11,662 nucleotides of DNA, taken from contig CAMHKP010000004.1 in the NCBI GenBank assembly GCA_946185785.1, forward strand, positions 1 to 11,662, in the 5' to 3' direction. Both the position numbers and the translations under genes were made by a program. This DNA comes from an uncultured Alphaproteobacteria bacterium. Lineage in GTDB: Bacteria; Pseudomonadota; Alphaproteobacteria; Rs-D84. The notes under the pieces were generated by a model. It made no database searches, was not told where the DNA came from, and saw nothing but the letters and a program-made list of their open reading frames with translations. This document shows positions 1-7,146 of the stretch, one piece after another. Within the stretch, counting starts at the first letter, position 1, and each line of letters begins with the position of its first letter.

Positions 1-1415
1 TTTGAACTTTGAACTTTATTCAGGATACTGTTCAAACGAACCGCAGTGTACAAAATGTATGGTCCGGTGCGACCCTCGAAACTGGTAATTGCCGATGGAT
101 CAAACGCATAATCAGAGCGCACGTCGTGCAACAAATCATTAAATTTGACTGCTGCCAATGCTATCTGACCTATTGTTTCATCGTCCAGACTTTTACCGGA
201 TTCTGCGACGCGTGCACGTGCCGCATCAAACACCATGTCAAGAATATCGTCCAATCCAGCCGCATTACCATCGCGTGTCTTGAACGGCTTGCCATCTGAT
301 CCGTTTATTGTGCCATAACCAATATGTTCAAATTTTTCATACGGATATATGCCAGACATATCAGCGGCACGGAATAATTGTTCAAAGTGCAACGATTGAC
401 GCAAGTCTGTAAAATAAATAATCTTGTCTGGATTATCTTTTAATTTGCGACAATATACCGCAGCTAAATCGGTTGAATCATATGTATCCGCACCACGAGA
501 ATCGCGCCACATATATGGTGGCATTGGTGCGTTGTCTGTATCGCGTTTAACATTTATAACTTCGGCACCATCGCTTTCATAAATCATGTTTTTAGCGCGT
601 AAAATCTTTTCCACATCATCTAAATACTGCGCTGCGTTGCGTTCGCCCATATCATAATCAAATGGCAATATGTTCAAACGTTTAACAGTATTATTCATAG
701 ATTGTAATGATATTTGTAAAAACTTTTCATATAACGCAAAGTACCCAGGGTGTCCATCTTGGAATTTTGCTTTAATTTCTTGGGCGCGTGCCTGAAAATC
801 CGGGTCCGTTTTAGCAAGCGCAGATGCCGCCGGATAATATGTATTTAATTCTGTTGAATTTATTTCAAAATCTACAGGCTTTGATGAATCAAAATTATCA
901 CTAAAATAAGGCAATTCTGGATGCAGGCGTTCAATCCATGCGATAATCAGCCCCATTGGCTTTCCCCAATCGCCAATATGATTCCATGAAAAAGTTTTGT
1001 GTCCCAAAAAACGCGCAACACGATTAAAAGTATCGCCGACAATAGATGTGCGCAAATGTCCAATATGTAATGATTTTGCGACATTATATGCGCCATAGTC
1101 TAAATCAATTATTTGTGGTTTGTCGTTTTTAATTGGTGTTGGTGCAGATGCGTTTTGCCAAATAAAATCATCGCGCAATTTAATGTTTATGAAACCTGGG
1201 CCTGCAACCGATGCGTCGGCAACAAAATCTAATTCAGCCAGTTTGGCGACATAATCGGTTGCCAATTCGCGTGGGTTTTTCCCCGCGCTTTTCGCCATAA
1301 CCATTGCAACATTGGTTGAAAAGTCACCAAATTCACGGTTGCGTGGTGTTTCCAGATTTACTGTGGCACCCAATTTTTCATTTATTTTATCTGATACGTA
1401 TTTATAAAGATTCAT
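1..1415 (-). CDS. argS: Arginyl-tRNA synthetase (3' end cut off by window edge)
   Basis: Class I aminoacyl-tRNA synthetase that attaches arginine to tRNA-Arg in the cytoplasm. The gene starts at ATG 1415-1413 (protein begins MNLYKYVSDK) and stays open to the window edge, giving 471 codons; family members are usually about 550-590 residues, so roughly the last 100 residues of the helical anticodon-binding domain lie outside. Visible are the N-terminal Add-1-like domain, the class I signature in the form KSLHIGHLRTSIVGD (around residue 115), and the degenerate second signature GKPFKTRDG in place of KMSKS, which is normal for ArgS. The segment GPYILYTAVRLNSIL near the cut matches the start of the DALR anticodon-binding domain. 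The start lies 14 nt after the histidine kinase stop, with GGGG upstream as a possible ribosome site, so it is probably the last or a late gene of the regulator-kinase transcript. Identification is secure from these motifs. Confidence 0.96.
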   Translation of the reverse strand, partial: MNLYKYVSDKINEKLGATVNLETPRNREFGDFSTNVAMVMAKSAGKNPRELATDYVAKLAELDFVADASVAGPGFINIKLRDDFIWQNASAPTPIKNDKPQIIDLDYGAYNVAKSLHIGHLRTSIVGDTFNRVARFLGHKTFSWNHIGDWGKPMGLIIAWIERLHPELPYFSDNFDSSKPVDFEINSTELNTYYPAASALAKTDPDFQARAQEIKAKFQDGHPGYFALYEKFLQISLQSMNNTVKRLNILPFDYDMGERNAAQYLDDVEKILRAKNMIYESDGAEVINVKRDTDNAPMPPYMWRDSRGADTYDSTDLAAVYCRKLKDNPDKIIYFTDLRQSLHFEQLFRAADMSGIYPYEKFEHIGYGTINGSDGKPFKTRDGNAAGLDDILDMVFDAARARVAESGKSLDDETIGQIALAAVKFNDLLHDVRSDYAFDPSAITSFEGRTGPYILYTAVRLNSILNKVQSS

Positions 1416-1429
1416 AATTTATACCCCAA

Positions 1430-2710
1430 TTACATAGGTAAAACGACGCGTACGCGCAGACCACCCAAATCACTGTTTTCCAAGAATATTTGTCCACCAT
1501 GGTTTTCAATTGCAGTTTGCGCAATGGATAACCCCAGACCTGTACCACCGGTATCACGACCACGTGCGTCATCCAAGCGTACAAATGGACGCATTGCATC
1601 GGCTTTTTTGTTATCTGGAATACCGGGACCATCATCTTCAATAATGATTTCAATGTTTTCTTCGGTATCAACTTCGGTTATTTTGATAGTCTTTTTTGCA
1701 TAACGTGCTGCATTTTCAATAATGTTCGCAAACGCGCGTGCCAATGCCATTGGGCGTGCATAGAATTGTGCCGGTGCATCTGGAAAATTTGTGATGATTT
1801 TTTTATCTGGTGCCGCATCTCGTGCAGTACGAATTAGCATGGATGGCAATTCGGTAATCTGTTCTATTTCTGGCATTTCGCCACGTGCAAATGCCAGATA
1901 ACCATTAACCATTTCTGTCATACGATCAATATCACGTATTAAGTCTTCTGGTTTTGCATCGCCCGCCTCTACTGCGATACGCATTCTGGCCAGTGGCGAT
2001 TTTAAATCATGGCTAACTGCGTTCAGCATATCTGTGCGTGTGCGGTTATAACGGTCCAGACGTTCCTTCATCGTAATCATTGCAGCGGCTGCTTCACGAA
2101 TTTCACGTGAACCAGACGGTTCAAAACCTGGGGCGTCTAAACCACGACCGAAACGATTGGCCGCCTTGGCAATGCGACGAATGCTGCGCGTGTGTGCAAT
2201 TATAAACGGTGTGACCAATATACCAACAATAAGTAATGATCCAACCAGCCAGATTAAAAACACTTCGGTACTGGTGGAATATATACGGTGCATAGATGTT
2301 CCAAATGTCACAATTTTGTTATCATTTGTAGGAACGTCAATAAACACCAAACGTTTGCCACGGTCAATGTATATACTTGCACGACGGTTCAAACGACTGC
2401 GTAATTGTGATGACAACGGTCCCGCTTCCAATGCGTGATTGTCGTCTTCTTTTGGCCGTTTTAATGAATCATGAAATGAAACGTTTACCCCGATGCCATT
2501 TGCAATTGCATTCGCGATATCATTGTCACCGCTGTCAATAAATTTCATCATTGTTGAAATTTCGCCAGCCAGTGAGCGTGCCAATGTTGCATGAACACGT
2601 TCCCAGTGATTGTCAAAAAATACGCTTGCCACAATGGTTAACGAAATAACCAATGGCACCAATATAAGTAAAATCGTACGAGCAAGAAAACTTCTGGGCG
2701 TTAATCTCAT
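1430..2710 (-). CDS. Sensor histidine kinase, EnvZ-like
   Basis: Inner-membrane sensor kinase that should autophosphorylate on His and pass phosphate to the adjacent response regulator. Numbered from ATG 2710 (426 aa): a first membrane helix at about 9-31, a periplasmic domain of about 120 residues, a second helix at about 151-172, a HAMP linker, the HisKA H-box AVSHDLKSPLARMR (phospho-acceptor His at about 234), the N-box NIIENAARY, the G1 box DDGPGIPD and the G2 box GGTGLGLSI. All catalytic boxes are intact. A longer reading from GTG 2719 adds three residues, but AGGTGA at 2721-2716 lies 5 nt before ATG 2710 and argues for the ATG. The gene abuts the response regulator and precedes argS by 14 nt. 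The domain layout and the wording of the H-box region (MVNGYLAFARGE) resemble EnvZ-type kinases of proteobacteria. The signal it senses cannot be told from the sequence. Confidence 0.93.
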   Translation of the reverse strand: MRLTPRSFLARTILLILVPLVISLTIVASVFFDNHWERVHATLARSLAGEISTMMKFIDSGDNDIANAIANGIGVNVSFHDSLKRPKEDDNHALEAGPLSSQLRSRLNRRASIYIDRGKRLVFIDVPTNDNKIVTFGTSMHRIYSTSTEVFLIWLVGSLLIVGILVTPFIIAHTRSIRRIAKAANRFGRGLDAPGFEPSGSREIREAAAAMITMKERLDRYNRTRTDMLNAVSHDLKSPLARMRIAVEAGDAKPEDLIRDIDRMTEMVNGYLAFARGEMPEIEQITELPSMLIRTARDAAPDKKIITNFPDAPAQFYARPMALARAFANIIENAARYAKKTIKITEVDTEENIEIIIEDDGPGIPDNKKADAMRPFVRLDDARGRDTGGTGLGLSIAQTAIENHGGQIFLENSDLGGLRVRVVLPM

Positions 2711-2715
2711 GTCGT

Positions 2716-2721
2716 TCACCT
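2716..2721 (-). promoter_or_regulatory. Shine-Dalgarno site that decides the kinase start
   Basis: AGGTGA on the minus strand (2721-2716), then the 5-nt spacer ACGAC, then ATG at 2710-2708. The site overlaps the TAG stop of the response regulator (2722-2720). A GTG that immediately follows that stop (2719-2717) would itself be part of the ribosome site, so it is the less likely start. The arrangement implies translational coupling of regulator and kinase. Confidence 0.7.
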
Positions 2722-3361
2722 ATTTGTTGTGCGTGTTTTTATCCAAAATTTTATAACCTTGGCCACGTACAGTTATTATATCTAAATTTGATAATACACT
2801 ATTTAATTTCATGCGCAAGCGTTTTGCAACCATTGGTGATGCAGGCGCAATATTGCCAACGGGTGAAGTTAAATTCTGTAATAATTTCTTTTCTTCGCCA
2901 GACAACATCAAAATACATGCGTTTTCTGCATTGTCGCCAACGAAAAATTCATTATCTGTGAATATTAATCCATGTGGCATAGGTGTCGTTTGGGCGTTGC
3001 TGGTTTTTATAATATTGTTTAAACGTAATACTAATTCGCGTAATTGAAATGGCTTGCCCAGATAGTCATTTGCACCACCAGACAATCCTGCGATTGAATT
3101 TTCGGGTCCCGTCATCGCGGTAAGCATTAACACAGGGGTCATATCGCCACCAGCGCGCAAATCTTGTAAAAACGTTAAACCGTCCATTCCGCGCATCATG
3201 CGGTCCAGTATGATTCCATCAACGCGAATTCTGGCCAAGACTTCGGCCGCGTCTTCGGCACTTAGTGCGGAAATAACATTGAAACCTTCGTTGCGTAAAC
3301 CGCGCGCAATTGCACGATTTAAAACTTCGTCATCATCAACAACAAGAATTGTTTTATTCAT
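2720..3361 (-). CDS. Response regulator, OmpR/PhoB type with shortened winged helix
   Basis: Cytoplasmic transcription regulator, 213 aa, expected to be phosphorylated by the adjacent kinase. The receiver domain (about 1-118) is intact: acidic pocket Asp9-Asp11, phospho-acceptor Asp53 in IILDRMM, Thr81 and Lys103 in LGKPF. The C-terminal part (about 130-208) aligns with a winged-helix DNA-binding domain: beta strands, then SGEEKKLLQNL, the recognition-helix-like MVAKRLRMKLNSVL and the closing hairpin IITVRGQGYKIL, which is a hallmark of the OmpR family. The stretch between the LL motif and the recognition helix is about 15 residues shorter than I expect for this family, so the domain is compact. 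The start is ATG 3361-3359, preceded by a weak AAGA ribosome site. A TATAAC hexamer at 3382-3377 could be a -10 element, but I see no matching -35. The stop TAG is contiguous with the kinase gene. Confidence 0.9.
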   Translation of the reverse strand: MNKTILVVDDDEVLNRAIARGLRNEGFNVISALSAEDAAEVLARIRVDGIILDRMMRGMDGLTFLQDLRAGGDMTPVLMLTAMTGPENSIAGLSGGANDYLGKPFQLRELVLRLNNIIKTSNAQTTPMPHGLIFTDNEFFVGDNAENACILMLSGEEKKLLQNLTSPVGNIAPASPMVAKRLRMKLNSVLSNLDIITVRGQGYKILDKNTHNK

Positions 3362-3384
3362 ATCTTATGGTCTTGTGTTATAAA

Positions 3385-3412
3385 GTGGCGCGGACGTTGC
3401 GTTTTGCGCCAC
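3385..3412 (-). terminator. Hairpin between the secreted protein and response regulator genes
   Basis: A perfect 7-bp inverted repeat, GTGGCGC / GCGCCAC, with a 14-nt loop. On the minus strand it lies just after the stop of the secreted-protein gene and is followed by TTTATAA rather than a clean T run, so it is at best a weak or partial terminator. It could let some transcription run on into the two-component genes, stabilise the upstream mRNA, or be an operator. No protein-binding identity is claimed. Confidence 0.4.
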
Positions 3413-3426
3413 GCACACGGCCACAG

Positions 3427-4350
3427 TTATTTTCTTAACGGTTCAACCGCATATTCGCCAGGTTGAATTGTTCGCATAGCATTGTTTGCCCCAGCCATAT
3501 CTTCTTCGTCATTTATGGCCGCGCGGAATTGCATGCCACTGGTTGCGAATTCTGTCTTGAATAATGCATAACCGGTACCACCACCAGTTGTTGGACCCTG
3601 CATACCCAATGAATAATAACCACCCATGATGCCATAGTCCAAATCAATATAATCGATGCTGACCAACAATGAAACGTTGCTGCGCCCATCGCTTGTCATA
3701 TTGCATGAAAATTCACGATTTGACAACGTTGCTTGGGAATTTATTGGAACAACGATATCCATAACAGTCGGTTCGCATGTGCGCGCGACACCATTTACCA
3801 AGAATTCATATGTCATACCAACACTTGCCTTGGAAAGACCTGTTGAAACATTTACTTGGGAAATAGTTGCCTTTGGTATTTTAACCAGTGCGTTGGCGAT
3901 GCCGCTGCGTACTGGGAAAGAAATACCAGATTGTAAACAGTCGCGTGAAAATGGGTCTGCTTCACAGATATAAACGCGTGAATGGGCATTCATCATGAAC
4001 ATGTTTGCCAAACTGTTGAATAAAAATGTACGTGTAATACGGTCATTTAACTTTGTACAACCAAAATTACGACAAATAATCATTGGACGGTCTGCGAATA
4101 TAACCCCTGGGTGTGCAGCCGCTTCGGCTTCGCGGGTGTCAACAATGTTTTGATCGTAATTCAAACTATCTGCGCGTTGCATAAATTCAGTTTCCGGAAT
4201 AAAATTCGGGTCATCTGGATACGCATAGTAAGATTGTACCGGCGTTTCGGTGTAAATTGTTTGAAAATTTTCGTACATAATGGCGTCATCGGCATATGCG
4301 TTTAATGCACAAAAAGCCGTTAAAACCGCCAAAAAATGCATTTTTGACAT
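3427..4350 (-). CDS. Secreted or periplasmic six-cysteine protein of unknown function
   Basis: 307 aa, not recognised as a known family. It has a clear Sec signal peptide (MSKMHFLAVLTAFCALNAYA, cleavage expected after Ala20), so the mature protein should be periplasmic or outside the cell. The mature part has six cysteines at 93, 97, 129, 138, 192 and 216, whose even number and spacing (CRNFGC, then CEADPFSRDC, then two single ones) suggest up to three disulfides. The middle and C-terminal thirds are rich in beta-prone stretches (ISQVNVST, VSLLVSIDYIDLDYG) and glycine (GPTTGGGTGYA). No transmembrane helix follows the signal peptide. The start ATG 4350 is supported by AAGGG seven nt upstream and by a promoter-like pair at 4406-4377. 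It is encoded upstream of, and in the same direction as, the two-component system, so it may be a target or an input of that system; this is inference only. Confidence 0.85.
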   Translation of the reverse strand: MSKMHFLAVLTAFCALNAYADDAIMYENFQTIYTETPVQSYYAYPDDPNFIPETEFMQRADSLNYDQNIVDTREAEAAAHPGVIFADRPMIICRNFGCTKLNDRITRTFLFNSLANMFMMNAHSRVYICEADPFSRDCLQSGISFPVRSGIANALVKIPKATISQVNVSTGLSKASVGMTYEFLVNGVARTCEPTVMDIVVPINSQATLSNREFSCNMTSDGRSNVSLLVSIDYIDLDYGIMGGYYSLGMQGPTTGGGTGYALFKTEFATSGMQFRAAINDEEDMAGANNAMRTIQPGEYAVEPLRK

Positions 4351-4376
4351 GGCAAACCCTTTTATCTCTCTGATAA

Positions 4377-4406
4377 ATCTTAAAACAATCGGGGGTATTA
4401 TGTCAA
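4377..4406 (-). promoter_or_regulatory. Sigma70-type promoter for the secreted protein gene
   Basis: On the minus strand, a perfect -35 TTGACA (4406-4401), an 18-nt spacer and TAAGAT (4382-4377, four of six consensus bases) precede the ATG at 4350. Transcription should begin near 4370, leaving a leader of about 20 nt that includes the AAGGG ribosome site. Found by eye, not tested. Confidence 0.5.
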
Positions 4407-4422
4407 AACAAAAATATTTTTA

Positions 4423-4452
4423 TTGAAAATTGTATGTTGTTTGTTCTATAAA
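4423..4452 (+). promoter_or_regulatory. Sigma70-type promoter for the ruvB-tol gene run
   Basis: TTGAAA (4423-4428), an 18-nt spacer and TATAAA (4447-4452), each differing from consensus by one base. The predicted start near 4459 leaves about 23 nt before ATG 4482, with the purine-rich ribosome site GGTGAAGGA (4471-4479) just before the start. It faces away from the promoter at 4377-4406, forming a compact divergent control region. Confidence 0.55.
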
Positions 4453-4481
4453 TACCATAACAGAATTATAGGTGAAGGAAA

Positions 4482-5141
4482 ATGGTTGATATTATAATTA
4501 CTGGTGAAGCAGGCAAATTACATGCCGTATATCATAAATCTGAAACTCCATGCGCGCCATTGGCGGTCGTGTTATCGGGAAATCCGCGGCAAAAGCATCA
4601 CATGAATGATCGTGTGTCTTATGCGATGTTTCGTGCATTTATGGATATTGGTTTTTCTGTGGTTCGTTTTAATTATCGTGGTGTAAATGATTCCGAAGGT
4701 TCTCTTGGGACAACATCTGAAAATATGTTGGACATTGCGACAGTTATTGACTGGATTCAAAATAAAAACGAAGACAGCGATAAAATCTGGCTGGCTGGAC
4801 ATGGCCTTGGTGCGTGGTATGTGCTTCAGGCAATGATGCGCCGTCCCGAAGTTTCTGGGTTCGCACTTGTATCGCCAGATTCATCTATATCTGACTATGG
4901 TTTCTTGTCGCCCCGCCCCAATCGAGGATTGTTGCTTCAGGGGGCAAATGAATCCGAAGACGCCAAGGCATTTTCAACACACTTGACTCAGATTTTAAAG
5001 AAACAGGCGCAAATTCGTCTGGAAACAATTCGTGTTAAGAATGCAGATGCAGAATATTCACAACCGGCTGACCTGCGCCAGATGTATAATGATTTAAAGG
5101 CGTATGTTGGTCGTGAAAATGCCGAAGACAAGTTGTTATAA
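4482..5141 (+). CDS. Alpha/beta-hydrolase-fold protein lacking the nucleophile (COG2945-like)
   Basis: 219 aa, cytoplasmic (no signal peptide or membrane helix). The order of motifs fits a small alpha/beta-hydrolase of the COG2945 type: [11 protein letters not shown] (first strands), [14 protein letters not shown] (the strand-turn with RG and a Ser-Glu-Gly tail), the nucleophile elbow region [11 protein letters not shown], then FALVSPDSS and [12 protein letters not shown]. The elbow normally reads G-x-S-x-G; here residues 106-110 are G-H-G-L-G, so Gly108 stands where the serine should be (codon GGC). The usual C-terminal histidine of this family (in a segment like ADHFF) also appears absent; the matching place reads NADAEYS. 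Active esterase or hydrolase chemistry is therefore unlikely, and a scaffold or binding role is more plausible. It starts the gene run; its stop is 1 nt before the ruvB ATG. Assignment to the fold is confident, the function unknown. Confidence 0.85.
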   Translation: MVDIIITGEAGKLHAVYHKSETPCAPLAVVLSGNPRQKHHMNDRVSYAMFRAFMDIGFSVVRFNYRGVNDSEGSLGTTSENMLDIATVIDWIQNKNEDSDKIWLAGHGLGAWYVLQAMMRRPEVSGFALVSPDSSISDYGFLSPRPNRGLLLQGANESEDAKAFSTHLTQILKKQAQIRLETIRVKNADAEYSQPADLRQMYNDLKAYVGRENAEDKLL

Positions 5142-5142
5142 A

Positions 5143-6132
5143 ATGAACCAAAACGAACGTTTTTTAGATCCAACAATCCCAGACGAAATGGCGGCAACGA
5201 TTCGCCCCAAAACGCTTGGTGATTTTATTGGTCATGAAAGTTTGAAACAGAATCTGTCGGTGTTTATTTCGGGTGCAAAATCGCGTGGCGAAGCAATGGA
5301 TCACGTTTTGCTTTACGGCCCCCCTGGGCTGGGTAAAACCACATTGGCACACATTATTGCAAATGAATTGGGAACAAATTTCCGCACGACTGCGGCACCT
5401 ATGCTTACCAAGCAAGGCGATTTGGCGGCAATTTTGACAGCGCTGGAACCGATGGATGTTTTGTTTATTGATGAAATTCATCGCTTGCCAACGGCAATAG
5501 AAGAAGTCCTTTATTCCGCAATGGAAGATTTCAAATTGGACATCATGCTGGGCGAAGGCCCATCGGCCAAAAGTGTCCGCATTGATTTGCCACCATTTAC
5601 ATTGGTCGGTGCGACAACGCGTACGGGGCTATTATCAAACCCATTACGTGATCGTTTTGGAATTGATTTGCGCTTGTCGTTTTATTCACCATCTGATTTG
5701 GCAAAAATTATTAAACGCAGTGCGAATATTTTGGGAACAAATATTGACGATGGTGCAGCATTAATGTTGGCGCAATCTTCGCGTGGGACACCACGTATTG
5801 CGAACAGATTGCTGAAACGTGCACGTGATTTTGCGGCGGCAACACATGCGCCTGCGATAACAGATGATACGGTAAAAACCGCGCTTTTCCAGTTACACGT
5901 TGACGCACGTGGTTTGGATGAAATCGATCGTGAATACATGCAAATTATTGTGAAACATTATGCTGGTGGGCCGGTTGGAATTGATAATTTGGCAGCGGCA
6001 TTATCGGAACCAGCAGACACAATTGAAGATGTTATTGAACCGTATTTAATGCAACTTGGTTTTATTCAACGTACCCCGCGCGGCCGCATTGTGACGGAAA
6101 GCGGTTATGCGCATTTGGGGCTACAAAAATGA
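5143..6132 (+). CDS. ruvB: Holliday junction branch-migration ATPase RuvB
   Basis: 329 aa, hexameric AAA+ motor that drives branch migration of Holliday junctions with RuvA and hands them to RuvC during recombinational repair. Seen in order: Walker [10 protein letters not shown] (59-67), Walker B LFIDEIH (107-113), sensor 1 [10 protein letters not shown], the arginine-finger segment NPLRDRFG, sensor 2 [12 protein letters not shown], and the C-terminal winged helix ending in [18 protein letters not shown]. The length matches the family. I chose ATG 5143 because conserved RuvB sequence ([11 protein letters not shown]) begins there and the upstream gene stops at 5141; the in-frame ATG at 5104 would add 13 residues unlike any RuvB that overlap the previous gene. 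Its stop overlaps the next start (ATGA at 6129). ruvA and ruvC are not in this window. Confidence 0.98.
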   Translation: MNQNERFLDPTIPDEMAATIRPKTLGDFIGHESLKQNLSVFISGAKSRGEAMDHVLLYGPPGLGKTTLAHIIANELGTNFRTTAAPMLTKQGDLAAILTALEPMDVLFIDEIHRLPTAIEEVLYSAMEDFKLDIMLGEGPSAKSVRIDLPPFTLVGATTRTGLLSNPLRDRFGIDLRLSFYSPSDLAKIIKRSANILGTNIDDGAALMLAQSSRGTPRIANRLLKRARDFAAATHAPAITDDTVKTALFQLHVDARGLDEIDREYMQIIVKHYAGGPVGIDNLAAALSEPADTIEDVIEPYLMQLGFIQRTPRGRIVTESGYAHLGLQK

Positions 6133-6755
6133 CAGCCGCAAAACATTTAACAGACTTTTTTGAAATATCAGAACGCTTGGAATGCGAACCGCGTTTGACG
6201 CGTATGTCTGACGGCAATGCGCAAACGGTTGCGTCACATTCTTGGAACATGATAATGATGGCGATTGCCTTAAAACCATATTTGAAAATACCGGTCAATA
6301 TGGAAACGGTTATGGAATTGTGTGCGCTTCACGATTTGCCCGAAGCGATTGCTCACGACATTCCGTTGCATATGCAGACCGATGAAGTCAAAGCACAAAA
6401 ATCTGTAAATGAACAGCATGCCATTGGAACAATAAATAATTTATTACAAGATGAACACATTGCGAACCGATTTAATGAATATGAATTGCGTCAATCGCCA
6501 GAATCAAAATTAGTAAAATTGTTGGACATACTAGATACCTGTGTTCAACATTTGTGCTGTAAAGATATGGAATACATTGGCACGTTTAATAACAATTTTT
6601 ATTGGCGTGCGTTCTTTTCTAAATCATTTGCATCAACATTTGACTACGAACCAATATTGCGCAGTGTATATAATGAAATACGTGAACGTGTTGCCGCGCG
6701 TTTGCGCAAAGAGTTAAACATAGATTACGCCATATTTACCAAGGATGAAGAATGA
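6129..6755 (+). CDS. HD-domain phosphohydrolase, YfbR 5'-deoxynucleotidase-like
   Basis: 208 aa, cytoplasmic. The metal-binding pattern of an HD-domain protein is present: His37 in ASHSWNM, the His68-Asp69 pair with Glu72 in [14 protein letters not shown], and a late Asp133 in [10 protein letters not shown]. The arrangement, including an N-terminal RLTRMSD segment and the HSWNM helix, resembles E. coli YfbR (the motif SEHSLQVA and KLVK-x-AD there), which removes phosphate from deoxynucleoside 5'-monophosphates. By that analogy the protein may act in nucleotide salvage or pool balance, but the substrate is inference. The ATG overlaps the ruvB stop by 4 nt and the gene ends overlapping the thioesterase start, so it is translated as part of the same message. 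The insertion of such a gene between ruvB and the ybgC gene is not the order I know. Confidence 0.85.
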   Translation: MTAAKHLTDFFEISERLECEPRLTRMSDGNAQTVASHSWNMIMMAIALKPYLKIPVNMETVMELCALHDLPEAIAHDIPLHMQTDEVKAQKSVNEQHAIGTINNLLQDEHIANRFNEYELRQSPESKLVKLLDILDTCVQHLCCKDMEYIGTFNNNFYWRAFFSKSFASTFDYEPILRSVYNEIRERVAARLRKELNIDYAIFTKDEE

Positions 6756-7132
6756 TGAAAGTATTTAAATTTCCGTTTTCAATCGCCTATTCCGACACCG
6801 ATGCAGGTGGCATTGTTTATCATGGTCGTTATATTGAAATTGCCGAACGGGCGCGCATGAATATGATGCGTGAAATCGAAACAGATACGAACGAAGGTGG
6901 CTTTGTCGTTCGTGAATTATCTATTAAATATATGCATCCGTTGCACTTGGCTGACGATGTTGTGGTTGAAACAGAAATCATAAATGTCGGTGGGGCGTCG
7001 ATGGATTTGCAACAAAAATTCGTGCATGACGATGTAATTTGTGCTATAATGAGTATTACAGTGGTCTTTATTGGTGCTGATATGCGCGCAAAACGTATAC
7101 CAGATTCAATATTGGCGCATTTGAATTCTTAA
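6752..7132 (+). CDS. ybgC: YbgC-like acyl-CoA thioesterase (hotdog fold)
   Basis: 126 aa, cytoplasmic. The N-terminal signature SDTDAGGIVYHGRYIEIAER is the active-site segment of the YbgC/4-hydroxybenzoyl-CoA thioesterase hotdog family, with Asp17 as the catalytic acid. Family members hydrolyse acyl-CoA or acyl-ACP thioesters and are found next to tolQRA in many proteobacteria, where a link to phospholipid or envelope metabolism is proposed. The length is normal for the family. Two adjacent ATGs (6752 and 6755) are possible starts; AAGGA at 6741-6745 fits either. The stop of the HD gene overlaps the first ATG. The last part of the gene contains an extended -10-like element (7042-7050) that may serve tolQRA. 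Confidence 0.92.
   Translation: MMKVFKFPFSIAYSDTDAGGIVYHGRYIEIAERARMNMMREIETDTNEGGFVVRELSIKYMHPLHLADDVVVETEIINVGGASMDLQQKFVHDDVICAIMSITVVFIGADMRAKRIPDSILAHLNS
7042..7050 (+). promoter_or_regulatory. Extended -10 element inside the ybgC gene, possible internal promoter for tolQRA
   Basis: TGC followed by a perfect TATAAT (7045-7050) about 95 nt before the tolQ ATG. No good -35 is present at the right spacing, but extended -10 promoters do not strictly need one. It could give the tol genes transcription independent of ruvB. The hexamer lies in coding sequence, so it may be chance. Confidence 0.3.
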
Positions 7133-7146
7133 CAGAGGGAATGGAA

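Noticed and set aside
1..17. Tandem TTTGAAC-like repeat at the window start
   Set aside because: Two and a bit copies within argS coding sequence; explained by codons, not a repeat array.
9..299. Plus-strand ORF of 96 codons
   Set aside because: Lies entirely inside argS on the other strand and has no recognisable motif; a shadow.
5104..5142. Upstream in-frame ATG for ruvB
   Set aside because: It would overlap the previous gene and add 13 residues not seen in RuvB; ATG 5143 sits directly before the conserved N-terminus.
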